From a virus, in the IMG/VR virus record IMGVR_UViG_3300023180_000176, positions 1 through 36,449 of that record: a stretch of 36,449 nt of DNA. The stretch is one strand, 5' to 3'. Under the pieces are notes generated by a model. That model had not been told where the DNA came from, made no database searches, and saw only the letters and a program-made list of their open reading frames with translations. Below are positions 7,353 through 15,559 of the stretch, one piece after another. The translations under genes and the position numbers were made by a program. Each line of letters starts with the position of its first letter. Within the stretch, counting starts at the first letter, position 1.

Positions 7353-8819
7353 TTACGATTTTAGTTTTACATTTATGATCTCGTAATCAAAATTTTCTTG
7401 ATTGTAGATTTTTACCCTTTCAAATAGATGCTTAAGTGTGTAGTTAGGATTGCTACTATCTTTTGAAGTATCATCTGCTATATCATAAAGAACTGCGGCA
7501 TTTTTATTATCGCCTTTTCGTAGTACTCTACCAATTGATTGCAGATTTCTTACCCTTGATTTGGAAGGACTTGCAAAGATAATGTTGTGTAAATTTTTAA
7601 TATTAATTCCAGTAGAGAAAGTTCCGTAACTAGCAATAATAATTGCATTGGATTCTTGTTCGGTAATAGATCGGATTTGCTCCCTATCTTTTACATCAAC
7701 ACCACCGTGTACGAAGAAAACTTTTCTACCCTCTTTAGCACTACTATTTATCAATTCAAAAAGTGGCTCGCCGTGACGCTCCACATAATTAAAAAGAACA
7801 AGAGTATTGCCTGCTAGATCTAAAGAAAGATTTTTGATGAAATTATTTCTCTTGGGATGAGACACAAGATAATCTATCTCTTCATGATAACTATCAAATT
7901 TTACATGATTGTGTCTTAGAGAAATAATTTTAATTTTTAACCTAGACAAATGACCTTGCTTAATAAGATCGTTTGTATTGGTTATTTTTTGATGAGGACC
8001 AAATAGACCTTCTAATACTAATTTATTTGTTTTACTTCCATCCAATGTACCGGTAAACCCTACACGATACTTTGCATGATGAAGCTTAGTTAAAATGTCT
8101 GTTAAAGATTTTGCTTTAAACAGATGTGCTTCGTCTCCAACTACTGCAGTAAAATTTTCAAAAAACTTTCTTTTTTGTTTGTATACTGATTGCCATGTGG
8201 TGATAGTGATGGGTTTGTCGGAAACCTTTTCAAATCCAGCATATACTTTATGACAATGTTCTTCTGCATCCCAACCATACTCAATAAAGTCTTTATACAT
8301 TTGTTCTACAAGAGATGTAGTTGGGACTACGATCATAATCTTTTGTCCAGTTTCTTGAAGAAAACGAACAATAGAATAAATCATAAATGATTTCCCAGAC
8401 CCTGTAGGGGATACGATTAATCTACGCTTTTTTCTAAGTGCTTCGTAAATTGCTTTATATTGATAATCTCTTGCTTTTAATGTTGTAAATTTTTTAACAA
8501 AAGATTTTACACCATCTAAAGATACCAACTCATCTTCTTCATTTGCCATGCCGAAAAATTCATTATCAGCATAGTCATAATGATACCCACGTTCTTGGCA
8601 AAACTGTTCAATATATTCCCTGAGACCAGCATAAATCTCGCCAGTCCCAGGAGAATACAATCTAATTTTTCCATCCCAATACTTGTTTTTGAAGGCAGGC
8701 ATAAACTGTGCGCCTTCAACATCAAATGTAAAGTGGTCAGATAATTCGTATGAAATGTGTGGTAAAGTTTTCAGTTGAAGATAAACTTCATTTTTCTTTC
8801 GGATAATAACATCACTCAT
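7353..8819 (-). CDS. uvsW: UvsW, RNA-DNA and DNA helicase
   Basis: The 488-residue protein (T4 UvsW is 503) is a superfamily 2 helicase. An N-terminal substrate-binding domain (about 1-110) is followed by motif I SPTGSGKS at 137-144, motif II DEAH at 229-232, motif III FTGT at about 255-258 and motif VI QSIGRVLR at 427-434. In T4, UvsW unwinds R-loops and branched recombination intermediates, shutting off origin replication in favour of recombination-dependent replication. It overlaps the end of uvsY by 8 bases. The upstream promoter is probably the late box before gp3. Confidence 0.97.
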   Translation of the reverse strand: MSDVIIRKKNEVYLQLKTLPHISYELSDHFTFDVEGAQFMPAFKNKYWDGKIRLYSPGTGEIYAGLREYIEQFCQERGYHYDYADNEFFGMANEEDELVSLDGVKSFVKKFTTLKARDYQYKAIYEALRKKRRLIVSPTGSGKSFMIYSIVRFLQETGQKIMIVVPTTSLVEQMYKDFIEYGWDAEEHCHKVYAGFEKVSDKPITITTWQSVYKQKRKFFENFTAVVGDEAHLFKAKSLTDILTKLHHAKYRVGFTGTLDGSKTNKLVLEGLFGPHQKITNTNDLIKQGHLSRLKIKIISLRHNHVKFDSYHEEIDYLVSHPKRNNFIKNLSLDLAGNTLVLFNYVERHGEPLFELINSSAKEGRKVFFVHGGVDVKDREQIRSITEQESNAIIIASYGTFSTGINIKNLHNIIFASPSKSRVRNLQSIGRVLRKGDNKNAAVLYDIADDTSKDSSNPNYTLKHLFERVKIYNQENFDYEIINVKLKS

Positions 8820-9225
8820 CTATACCTCTTGAATATCGTAACCAATCAATTGCATTCTTAATTTGGAATGATCGATTGTTAATATTATTTAGAATGTCTT
8901 TTAATGCCCCTTCTATTTTATCGTAAAGATCCAGTACAGCTTGTGCTTTAATTATTTCTGGATCACCTTTAATATAGATCGGTACTTCAGTCTTGATAAT
9001 TTTATCGTCGGGTGCAGTTTCTTCTCTACCCATATAGAAACTGTACTTTTGCAAATACAGTCTATTGTATTCGTATTCTTTTTCTTTCTTTAGAAGTTGT
9101 ATTCTTAAATACTTGTCTAACCATTTGGAATGAAGAAAAGGTATTCTCCTTGCTTCTTCTCCCAAATCATCACCCATAACAGAGTCTTCGTGCCACTCGT
9201 CAATAAATTGTTGATAAAGATTCAT
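8812..9225 (-). CDS. uvsY: UvsY, recombination mediator
   Basis: The product is 137 residues, the same length as T4 UvsY. It shows the conserved helical pattern: WHEDSVMGDDLGEEARRIP in the first 30 residues, HSKWLDKYLR near 32-41, and a C-terminal NRSFQIKNAIDWLRY near 117-131. UvsY loads the UvsX recombinase onto SSB-coated single-stranded DNA. UvsX is not in this window. The start overlaps the gp3 stop as ATGA and the end overlaps uvsW, so the three genes are probably translated from one mRNA. Confidence 0.95.
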   Translation of the reverse strand: MNLYQQFIDEWHEDSVMGDDLGEEARRIPFLHSKWLDKYLRIQLLKKEKEYEYNRLYLQKYSFYMGREETAPDDKIIKTEVPIYIKGDPEIIKAQAVLDLYDKIEGALKDILNNINNRSFQIKNAIDWLRYSRGIDE

Positions 9226-9764
9226 AGAGTTAATTGTTTGTCAAATTTGTCTAATAATTTAAAATAAGTATATCTAAAAGTTGCAGATGCTGTCAAGTAA
9301 TTAATAGTGTCTGTATCTGTAGTAAACCGTAATGAACTTAATCCTACAGGAAAAGCATCAAAAAATTTGACCTTGAACGATGTGTTGTAGTTACTGGTTA
9401 ACACATTCAATACAATATCTACCTGATCTACATTCCAGTTTTCTTGAAATTTTTTATCTACTTGTTTTTGTACAAAATCTCTCCATTGAGTAGATTTTTG
9501 CGGGTAAGTAATACCTACCATCCAATCATGAATTAATGCGTAATTTACACATCCTTCATCTACTAAAAAATTTACAGTCAGATCTTCATAATTTAATTTA
9601 TCTCCGGACAGTTGAATATCATTGTATGGAGTTGCTTGCACTGGATTGTTCATGGAAATACCAGGAATTAGTGCTTCATTACATTGATAGTCAACTTTAT
9701 CGAATCCAGGTAAATCTAACTTGAATCCTGTAGGTGATAAGAAATTAGCGTTGTAGTCTGACAT
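9222..9764 (-). CDS. 3: gp3, tail completion / tail terminator protein
   Basis: The 180-residue protein (T4 gp3 is 176) lies between gp23 and uvsY, the usual place for gp3 in T4-type cyanophages. The sequence has the tail-tube-like alternating strand pattern, including TGFKLDLPGF near 12-21, LTVNFLVDE near 62-70 and a late SLRFTTDT segment. Gp3 caps the end of the tail tube and fixes tail length before head joining. It has its own late promoter, placed right after the gp23 terminator, so it can be expressed independently of capsid protein. The call rests mainly on position and length. Confidence 0.85.
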   Translation of the reverse strand: MSDYNANFLSPTGFKLDLPGFDKVDYQCNEALIPGISMNNPVQATPYNDIQLSGDKLNYEDLTVNFLVDEGCVNYALIHDWMVGITYPQKSTQWRDFVQKQVDKKFQENWNVDQVDIVLNVLTSNYNTSFKVKFFDAFPVGLSSLRFTTDTDTINYLTASATFRYTYFKLLDKFDKQLTL

Positions 9765-9785
9765 TAGTCTTAGTATTCACATTTA

Positions 9786-9793
9786 TATTTATA
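9786..9793 (-). promoter_or_regulatory. Late promoter -10 box for gp3-uvsY-uvsW
   Basis: TATAAATA on the minus strand, exactly the T4 late consensus, 21 bases before the gp3 ATG and directly after the gp23 terminator. It would be read by gp55-programmed host polymerase. Confidence 0.75.
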
Positions 9794-9798
9794 GGCAT

Positions 9799-9822
9799 AA
9801 AAAAAGACCCCCGAAGGGGTCC
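9799..9822 (-). terminator. Strong intrinsic terminator after gp23
   Basis: On the minus strand GACCCC-TTCG-GGGGTC forms a 6-bp GC-rich stem on a stable UUCG tetraloop, followed by seven Ts. It lies 18 bases after the gp23 stop and closes the capsid transcription unit. Confidence 0.93.
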
Positions 9823-9839
9823 AGTAAAATGTGAATGGA

Positions 9840-11276
9840 TCACATGAGGTTCTTAACAGAAACTCTTCTGTAGTATACGTTAGAACCAACGTTGCCAGCT
9901 GCAAGAGGATCTGCATTACTGGTAACATCGGTAGCACCCTTAGCAAATGGGTTCAGGACCATGCCATAGCGGGTCTTGAATCCGATGCGTGGCTGGAAGT
10001 CCTCAGCACCAACGCTACGTACCATCTGCAGAGGTACATATGGGCAGTAGAACATACCTGCGTCATAAGGTGAAGTACCCTTATAACCAACAACGTAGTA
10101 GTTGTTGCCAGACTGAGATCCTGTACCACCACGGGTAACAGTTGCATATGGGTCAACATATACACGGAAACGACCATTCAGAACACCAGCAAAGGTGTTA
10201 CCGGTGTCGTCTACTTGGAGGCGGTTGTTGCCTTCCAGAGCAGGGGTGTAATCAAGTACGCCTGCCATTGCCAGTGCCGAAGCAACGTCAGCAGAGCACA
10301 TGATCATGTTGCCCTTTCCTCTACGAGTCTCTTGTGCAATTTTGTTAGCATCACGCTCGATTTGGAAGAGAAGACCTTTGAACTTCTCAACTGACCAACG
10401 ACCGTTGGAGTCAACGTCCATGTCGAAAATGCCTTGGTTAGCAGTTTCGATTTCAGCACCACGCTTAGCAGACTTGTAGATGGTACGAACGATTTCTCTG
10501 TTGATTTCAGCAAGAATTTCAGCAGAGAGGATGTTTGCCAGCTCCGACTCAGCATCAAGACCGTGGATAGCACGAAGGTCTTGTGCCAGTTCGATGCTGT
10601 ACGATGCCTTCAGAGCACGGGACTTAGCAGTTACCGAGACTTTCTCGATACCGAATCCCATCTCACGGAAGTCAGGAGTAGCGCCATCGCTATCAAGACC
10701 TTCTGCAACATCGGTTCCCATTGCTACGTCAGCGCCATAACGTGCCTGACGAGTTGCTTCGTTATCACCGAAAACGTCGTTAAGAACAGCAGGGTTGTCA
10801 CCAGTAATGCCAATGTTAGCAGCAGGATCAGTACCAGCAGCACCCGATTGACCTGTCTTGACTTCGTTGTAGAAAGTTTCGGCGCCGTTCTGATCATCAT
10901 ACTTCGCACGCATTGCGAAGATCAGACCAGTAGGACCTGACATTGGTTGTACGCCTGCGAGGTCGTATGCAACCAGATTAGGCATCGAACGACGGATCAT
11001 CGAGATCAGTACTGGATCGAAACCTGCAACAGGACCTGCTACTGCAGCATCAGAACTGAAACCAGCAATACCAACGCCAGCGCCAGTTGCCGAATTTGAA
11101 CCTGTTGTAATTGTTGCTTCCGAGAGGATCTGACGCTCTTCGCGTGAAATACGCTCTTGGTTTTCAAGCAGGATCGAAGTGACAGCTTTCTTGTAGTTAT
11201 CTTCAATTCTTGGAAGATCACCGTGATCAAGAACAGGTGCCCACTTCTCCTGGAGTTGTTGGGAAATACCTAACAT
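9840..11276 (-). CDS. 23: gp23, major capsid protein
   Basis: The 478-residue protein starts with the gp23 pattern QQLQEKWAPVLDH near residues 6-18 and has the HK97-fold capsid domain through to the C-terminus (MVRSVGAEDFQPRIGFKTRY near 422-441). T4 gp23 is 521 residues. T4-type prohead protease cuts after (Ile/Leu)-X-Glu; the best site here is LSE at 51-53, which would remove an N-terminal propeptide as in T4. This cleavage is inferred. A strong AAGGAG ribosome site lies 6 bases before the ATG, fitting very high expression. The gene follows gp22 and ends at a strong terminator. Confidence 0.98.
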   Translation of the reverse strand: MLGISQQLQEKWAPVLDHGDLPRIEDNYKKAVTSILLENQERISREERQILSEATITTGSNSATGAGVGIAGFSSDAAVAGPVAGFDPVLISMIRRSMPNLVAYDLAGVQPMSGPTGLIFAMRAKYDDQNGAETFYNEVKTGQSGAAGTDPAANIGITGDNPAVLNDVFGDNEATRQARYGADVAMGTDVAEGLDSDGATPDFREMGFGIEKVSVTAKSRALKASYSIELAQDLRAIHGLDAESELANILSAEILAEINREIVRTIYKSAKRGAEIETANQGIFDMDVDSNGRWSVEKFKGLLFQIERDANKIAQETRRGKGNMIMCSADVASALAMAGVLDYTPALEGNNRLQVDDTGNTFAGVLNGRFRVYVDPYATVTRGGTGSQSGNNYYVVGYKGTSPYDAGMFYCPYVPLQMVRSVGAEDFQPRIGFKTRYGMVLNPFAKGATDVTSNADPLAAGNVGSNVYYRRVSVKNLM

Positions 11277-11282
11277 TGTTTT

Positions 11283-11288
11283 CTCCTT
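11283..11288 (-). promoter_or_regulatory. Strong ribosome binding site of gp23
   Basis: AAGGAG on the minus strand, 6 bases before the gp23 ATG. It is the best Shine-Dalgarno sequence I noticed in the window and fixes the start codon of the major capsid gene. Confidence 0.85.
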
Positions 11289-11310
11289 AATGGGGGTAGT
11301 AAGTGGTTAA

Positions 11311-12351
11311 TTAATTATTTTTCCAACGGGAAATTGCTGCTGCATAAGCAGCCATTGGACCCTCTACGGGCGATGCAACTTCTCCAGTTGCAATGTCTTC
11401 CTTCAGTTCAACCTTTGCCTTAGGGAAATAATTTTCCTTGATGGTCTCCAGTTTATTCTTGAAGGACTCTGCGGAATCGTACTCAACGCCTTCTGCAAGA
11501 GAAGCAAGCTTCTCTGCTTGGGTTTGTGCAAGACCCTTAGAAACTTCAGCAATCGTTGCCTCTTTTACGAAAGCATTGATTTTGCTGTTGAGTGACATGT
11601 TGGTTTCAATCTGCTCATTGAGCTTTGCTTCCATCTCATCTAATTTTTCTGTCATCTCGTCCATAACATTATATTTCTCTTCAGGGAGTTCTACATAATT
11701 TTCTTCAAAAAGTTGCTTCATTTTGAGCATCATTGTTTCAGCCATTTCCAGCTTGATGCCATTGTGGAGTTCGATTTCGTTCTCTTTCTTCCACTCTTCA
11801 GCAACATATGAGAGGAACTTGTCCATCTTCTCAGCAAGTTCCGACTTAACGGTTTCTACTTGCTCAGAGAGGCGTGCCTCAAATGCTTCTTCAATCTTCT
11901 TGGTTTCTTCAGCAATCTTGGACTTGACTGCTGCGGTGAAGATTGTACGTGCTTTTTCTTGGAATTCTTCGGAGAGTTCTTCACCAGTCAGAAGTGCATT
12001 AACATCTTCTTCAACGGAGAAGGATTCGGTTTCTGTAGTTTCTGCAACTACTTCACCTTCTACTTCCTCTTCTTCCTTCATCTTCTTAGGTGCGGTATCA
12101 CCAGCAGAAGCGTGTGCAGTATTCTGATCGCTTACTTTTGATGTACCTTTATTTGCAATCTTGGAAGAATTGTCATCTGCTTTATAGTTCTGGTTGGTAG
12201 GACCACCCAGATCTTCTTTAGATGAATCTTGAGGTGCAGGCAGATCTAATTTTTGCATTCCATCTGCTTTACCAGCACCATCAGTTGGCGCCTTCTCTGC
12301 AAGAGTTTCTTCTGCGAAAGATTCAAATTTCTGGTCAACTGATGCTGACAT
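11311..12351 (-). CDS. 22: gp22, prohead scaffolding protein
   Basis: The 346-residue protein lies directly between gp21 and gp23. It is rich in Glu, Lys and Ala with long predicted helices and coiled coils (about 115-290), as expected of the T4 scaffold core (T4 gp22 is 269). Residues about 1-110 are a polar, acidic low-complexity extension with an EEEEVEGEV run, which makes it longer than T4. Many (Ile/Leu)-X-Glu triplets occur, which fits destruction of the scaffold by the gp21 protease during maturation. A TAGGAG ribosome site precedes the ATG by 9 bases, and a TATAAATA late box lies about 40 bases upstream. Confidence 0.92.
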   Translation of the reverse strand: MSASVDQKFESFAEETLAEKAPTDGAGKADGMQKLDLPAPQDSSKEDLGGPTNQNYKADDNSSKIANKGTSKVSDQNTAHASAGDTAPKKMKEEEEVEGEVVAETTETESFSVEEDVNALLTGEELSEEFQEKARTIFTAAVKSKIAEETKKIEEAFEARLSEQVETVKSELAEKMDKFLSYVAEEWKKENEIELHNGIKLEMAETMMLKMKQLFEENYVELPEEKYNVMDEMTEKLDEMEAKLNEQIETNMSLNSKINAFVKEATIAEVSKGLAQTQAEKLASLAEGVEYDSAESFKNKLETIKENYFPKAKVELKEDIATGEVASPVEGPMAAYAAAISRWKNN

Positions 12352-12391
12352 GTGCTAGTTCTCCTAATATAGTCTATGTTTTGCTATAATT

Positions 12392-12399
12392 TATTTATA
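12392..12399 (-). promoter_or_regulatory. Late promoter -10 box for gp22-gp23
   Basis: TATAAATA on the minus strand, 40 bases before the gp22 ATG. The stop codon of gp21 (TAA, 12395-12397) lies inside the box. It would allow extra transcription of scaffold and capsid genes. Confidence 0.75.
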
Positions 12400-13045
12400 A
12401 ATCTATTCCTTTTAAGAATTTGGCAAACGCGGAAACTTTAGTCTCTTGGAGATTGTATAAAGTTGCAGCGTCTATTTCTTTCTTAATTGAATTGATATGG
12501 CGTTCTGTAAGAATGCCGTTGTTCCAAACCCACTCCTTTCCTTCCATGATACCTTCAACAAAAGCATCAGGGGCAGAAGGATCTGCTACAATATCAGCAG
12601 CAGTAGCAAGCATGAAATCATCACGAACATAACTTGCACCACTTTTTTCAGAAAGTGATCCAACACCTCTGGATGAAACACCAAGGGTTACCCCTTCATC
12701 AATTAAAGTTTTTGCAATTCTACCCATAGGGGTATCAAGAAGCTTTGCTTTACCGATGTAATTAGTTCCTTCTTTTACGAGTGAAATAATTTTGTGTGAC
12801 GCACGGTCAAGATTTACAGTAGGACCTTCTGGGTGACCCAGTTCTCCTAATGCACGATTTTTAGAAATGTATTGTTCATTATACCTATTAACTTCCTTAT
12901 CCAGGACGTTCATAGGATAAACTCTACCGTTTCTATTTTTAATCTCAGACTGTAAAAAGATTCCTTCGATGAAGTGATTCTTCTCAGAACCATTTCCTTC
13001 TACCAGAAATTTTACATCTTCAATCTGTTCCGTTATCAGTTTCAT
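12395..13045 (-). CDS. 21: gp21, prohead core protease
   Basis: The 216-residue protein (T4 gp21 is 212) is a herpesvirus-assemblin-like serine protease of family S77. Candidate catalytic residues are His71 in GELGHPEGP and Ser124 or Ser125 in GVSSRG, with Asp151/Asp155 in the ADIVADP segment nearby. The enzyme is built into the prohead core, then cleaves gp22, gp23 and other core proteins after (Ile/Leu)-X-Glu, which triggers maturation. The start overlaps the preceding small gene by 26 bases, suggesting translational coupling. The stop codon is embedded in the gp22 late promoter. Confidence 0.95.
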   Translation of the reverse strand: MKLITEQIEDVKFLVEGNGSEKNHFIEGIFLQSEIKNRNGRVYPMNVLDKEVNRYNEQYISKNRALGELGHPEGPTVNLDRASHKIISLVKEGTNYIGKAKLLDTPMGRIAKTLIDEGVTLGVSSRGVGSLSEKSGASYVRDDFMLATAADIVADPSAPDAFVEGIMEGKEWVWNNGILTERHINSIKKEIDAATLYNLQETKVSAFAKFLKGIDL

Positions 13046-13217
13046 CTTGGGTTTGTTCGGGTTCGGTTTCTAAATCTTTGAACAAATTTGCACCAACTTT
13101 CTCTTTTTCAAGAGTAAGGATTTGTGCTGCTTTATTCATAATGATATCTTTGACAGCATCTGAAGCATCAGCAAGCTGATCCCTCATAATCATGTCAACA
13201 ATTTTATTGGGTTCCAT
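13020..13217 (-). CDS. Small prohead core protein (gp67/gp68-like)
   Basis: This 65-residue protein sits between portal gp20 and protease gp21, where T4 has gp67 and gp68. Its helical first half (ADASDAVKDIIMNKAAQILT near 17-36, then EKEKVGANLF near 37-46) follows the loose pattern shared by small T4-type prohead core proteins, and it ends in an acidic tail from about 50. Such proteins help form the internal scaffold and are cut by gp21. A GAGGT ribosome site precedes the ATG. The family is inferred from position and pattern, not a verified match. Confidence 0.85.
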   Translation of the reverse strand: MEPNKIVDMIMRDQLADASDAVKDIIMNKAAQILTLEKEKVGANLFKDLETEPEQTQDETDNGTD

Positions 13218-13231
13218 AATTAACCTCGATA

Positions 13232-14842
13232 CTATTTAGTGTTTGAATTTCCTGACGTTTTTGGTGCAGGAGGATTCTTCATTTGGTCTATTTGTGCTCT
13301 TTGAGTTTCTAATTCAAGATCAGCAGTTTGCTTCTCTTGGGCAATTTGATCAAGAGGATCAATAACTTGTCCCGCCTTGATCTCATTATTTATCTGTTCT
13401 TTCATCTCTTCAATTTCTTTTTCAGTAAACTGAAGGAGTTGACGCATTACATATTCTTGGGAGAAATACTTTCCAACATAAAGATCTAACTTGTCAAGAA
13501 CTTCCATTTTCCTATCAAGCATATCAAGATCTGCTTTTTCAGAAAAATGATTATCATACAAGAAGTCATATTGAATATGCTCCTTCATTTCTTCCCAATC
13601 TTCGGGTGCAATAACACCTTTCAGAATGAGTTGTGTTTTAAGAAGGTCGTGTAAAAGATCAGAGAACTTTTTACGAAGACGACCTACAAATTTTGTAAAT
13701 TTAATTTCATCTCTATTGATTTCTTCTGACTTACCAAGATCAAAAGATTTGTCACTTTCTAATCTAGAAGGTGGAACATTAAGAGCTTTATATACCTGCG
13801 TTTGAAAATACTTAATGTCAGTAAGTTCTCCAAGATTCTGACCACCAGGCAGTGTAGTAATTTCTGTACCACGACCACCTTCACGACGAGGTAACCAGAA
13901 ATCTTCAAGCATACTCATATGCTTTTTGTCATCACGAACTTCGCCAGTATTAGAATCGTATACTAACTTATTTCTATAACGCGACATAACATCACGTAGA
14001 TATTGCTCTGCCTTTACCTTTGGAAGATTGCCGACATCAATGTAGAAAATTCTACGTTCGGGTGCTCTTGACAAACGATAGATAACAATGCTGTCCTCAA
14101 GCATTCTAAGTTGATTCAGATACTTGATTGCTTTGTGGAGATAACTTAATGTAATGTTTCTACCTTGATCTAAAATACCAGAGGTGACAGATGCAATAGC
14201 ATCTTTTGCAATTTTAATTCCCTGGTTAGTAGAGTTTATTCCTTTTGCATTGTATACATAAAATTCTGTAACTTTGCCATAATCATATTTGTTAAATTGA
14301 TCTGCATCAATTGCAGGTTTTTCAACAAGGCGAACTTTTTTAATCTTTAATGGGTCAATATATCTTAATTCTAACAATCCTTTTGAAGGGTCTTCTAAAT
14401 CAATTACTTTGTGATAATATAATCTGCCATCAACATACCAACGCCTAAAAATTTGATGAGCAGATTTATCAAAATCAAGAAGACGTTTTACTTGATTAAA
14501 CTCTTCTCTAATTCTTTCTTTGATAGATTCTGATACTTCTAAATTTGACAGTTCTACCTCTACTGGACTGTCATCTTTATCTGTAACAATAGCTTCGTTT
14601 GTGATATCTTCGATAGCACTATCCACTTCAGGATTAAGTGCCATTTCCCTATAGCGTCTAATGAGATTGATCTCATCACGCTTCTTAGTATCGTCAAGAT
14701 CTACATAATGACCAAACCACCCCCCATACGGAGTGATGGTAGAGGTGGCATCGTTATCTGTTGGTGGAACAGGGGACGAAGCTGCCCTCGCCCCCTTTTT
14801 GAGATCCTCATCCTTAATTGAAAATCCAAATAATTGCGCCAT
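13232..14842 (-). CDS. 20: gp20, portal vertex protein
   Basis: The 536-residue protein (T4 gp20 is 524) shows the conserved portal core, including TPYGGWFGHYVDLDD near 37-51, NLIRRYREMALNPEVDSAIE near 58-77 and SYLHKAIKYLNQLRMLEDS near 233-251. Twelve copies form the ring at one capsid vertex that starts prohead assembly, docks the gp16/gp17 terminase and later joins the neck. The C-terminal region is Gln- and Glu-rich. The gene has a probable late box just upstream (14873-14880). Gp20 is the marker gene used in surveys of cyanomyovirus diversity. Confidence 0.98.
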   Translation of the reverse strand: MAQLFGFSIKDEDLKKGARAASSPVPPTDNDATSTITPYGGWFGHYVDLDDTKKRDEINLIRRYREMALNPEVDSAIEDITNEAIVTDKDDSPVEVELSNLEVSESIKERIREEFNQVKRLLDFDKSAHQIFRRWYVDGRLYYHKVIDLEDPSKGLLELRYIDPLKIKKVRLVEKPAIDADQFNKYDYGKVTEFYVYNAKGINSTNQGIKIAKDAIASVTSGILDQGRNITLSYLHKAIKYLNQLRMLEDSIVIYRLSRAPERRIFYIDVGNLPKVKAEQYLRDVMSRYRNKLVYDSNTGEVRDDKKHMSMLEDFWLPRREGGRGTEITTLPGGQNLGELTDIKYFQTQVYKALNVPPSRLESDKSFDLGKSEEINRDEIKFTKFVGRLRKKFSDLLHDLLKTQLILKGVIAPEDWEEMKEHIQYDFLYDNHFSEKADLDMLDRKMEVLDKLDLYVGKYFSQEYVMRQLLQFTEKEIEEMKEQINNEIKAGQVIDPLDQIAQEKQTADLELETQRAQIDQMKNPPAPKTSGNSNTK

Positions 14843-14872
14843 TCCAAATATAAAGTAATTGTACCGTTACTC

Positions 14873-14880
14873 TATTTATT
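14873..14880 (-). promoter_or_regulatory. Late promoter -10 box for gp20
   Basis: AATAAATA on the minus strand, 30 bases before the gp20 ATG, in a 53-base gap after gp19. It matches the relaxed NATAAATA form of the late box. Confidence 0.6.
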
Positions 14881-14895
14881 CAATTAATAATTTAA

Positions 14896-15516
14896 TCAAA
14901 ATGCTGTAGTAAATTCTCCGTTTCCAGTTTCAAACTCAGCATTTGCTGCATCCAGATACTGGTACTGGAACTCAACATCAAACTCTTCAATCTGATCATT
15001 GCTATCGTATGCAAGGTTAATTGCACCAACGCTAGTTGGCCAAGCACCTACGAGTTTGTAAACTCTAAGAACTGCGTTAGGATCCTCAGCACCTGCAGAG
15101 AAACCTGCGGAATCAATATTTTTATCAAGTTGTCTTACTGTAAGATCTTTAAAGTAACCACCAAATCTATCACCACCAAATGCCATTGTTCCGAGATTTT
15201 CATCAGTCTTGTTACCAAGATTGATCCAGTTTTCAAATGCTGCTCTCAGATCAAAATCAGTGGTGTTGTAGAATGTTGCAGTCCAAGCATCGAATGTTCT
15301 ATCGCCAGGAATCTTAAGAAAACGACCTCTAAATGGTACTTCAATTAATCCTTGAGTTGCTGCAGGAATTGCAGCAGATCTGCATAAGAATTTAGTCTTA
15401 GTCGTTAACTGATTGGTATTTCCAGAAACATTTTGTGGAAATGGAATCTCTACTTGATAGAGATTGGGGCGGACCCCGCCCTGTAATTTAGATTTGAAAT
15501 CTATGATGTTTGCCAT
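14896..15516 (-). CDS. 19: gp19, tail tube protein
   Basis: The 206-residue protein (T4 gp19 is 163) begins MANIIDFKSKLQGGVRPN, the cyanophage tail-tube start, and is beta-rich. It contains GRFLKIPGDRTFDAWTATFY near 64-83, a typical tube-protein segment. Hexameric rings stack to form the inner tube through which DNA passes. A GGAGC ribosome site lies about 10 bases upstream of the ATG. It follows sheath gp18 by 43 bases in the usual order. The extra length is in the second half (about 120-190). Confidence 0.95.
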   Translation of the reverse strand: MANIIDFKSKLQGGVRPNLYQVEIPFPQNVSGNTNQLTTKTKFLCRSAAIPAATQGLIEVPFRGRFLKIPGDRTFDAWTATFYNTTDFDLRAAFENWINLGNKTDENLGTMAFGGDRFGGYFKDLTVRQLDKNIDSAGFSAGAEDPNAVLRVYKLVGAWPTSVGAINLAYDSNDQIEEFDVEFQYQYLDAANAEFETGNGEFTTAF

Positions 15517-15559
15517 TGTTAGTTGCTCCGGGTAAGTTTATTTTTAAAAATCAATAATA

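Noticed and set aside
11860-12141. Plus-strand Phe-rich frame opposite gp22
   Set aside because: It is the mirror of the Glu/Lys-rich scaffold gene, with no ribosome site or neighbours on that strand.
13233-13239. CTAAATA box as a promoter for the small prohead core gene
   Set aside because: The match is only partial, spacing to the ATG (15 bases) is short, and it coincides with the gp20 stop; it was left out of the features as unconvincing.
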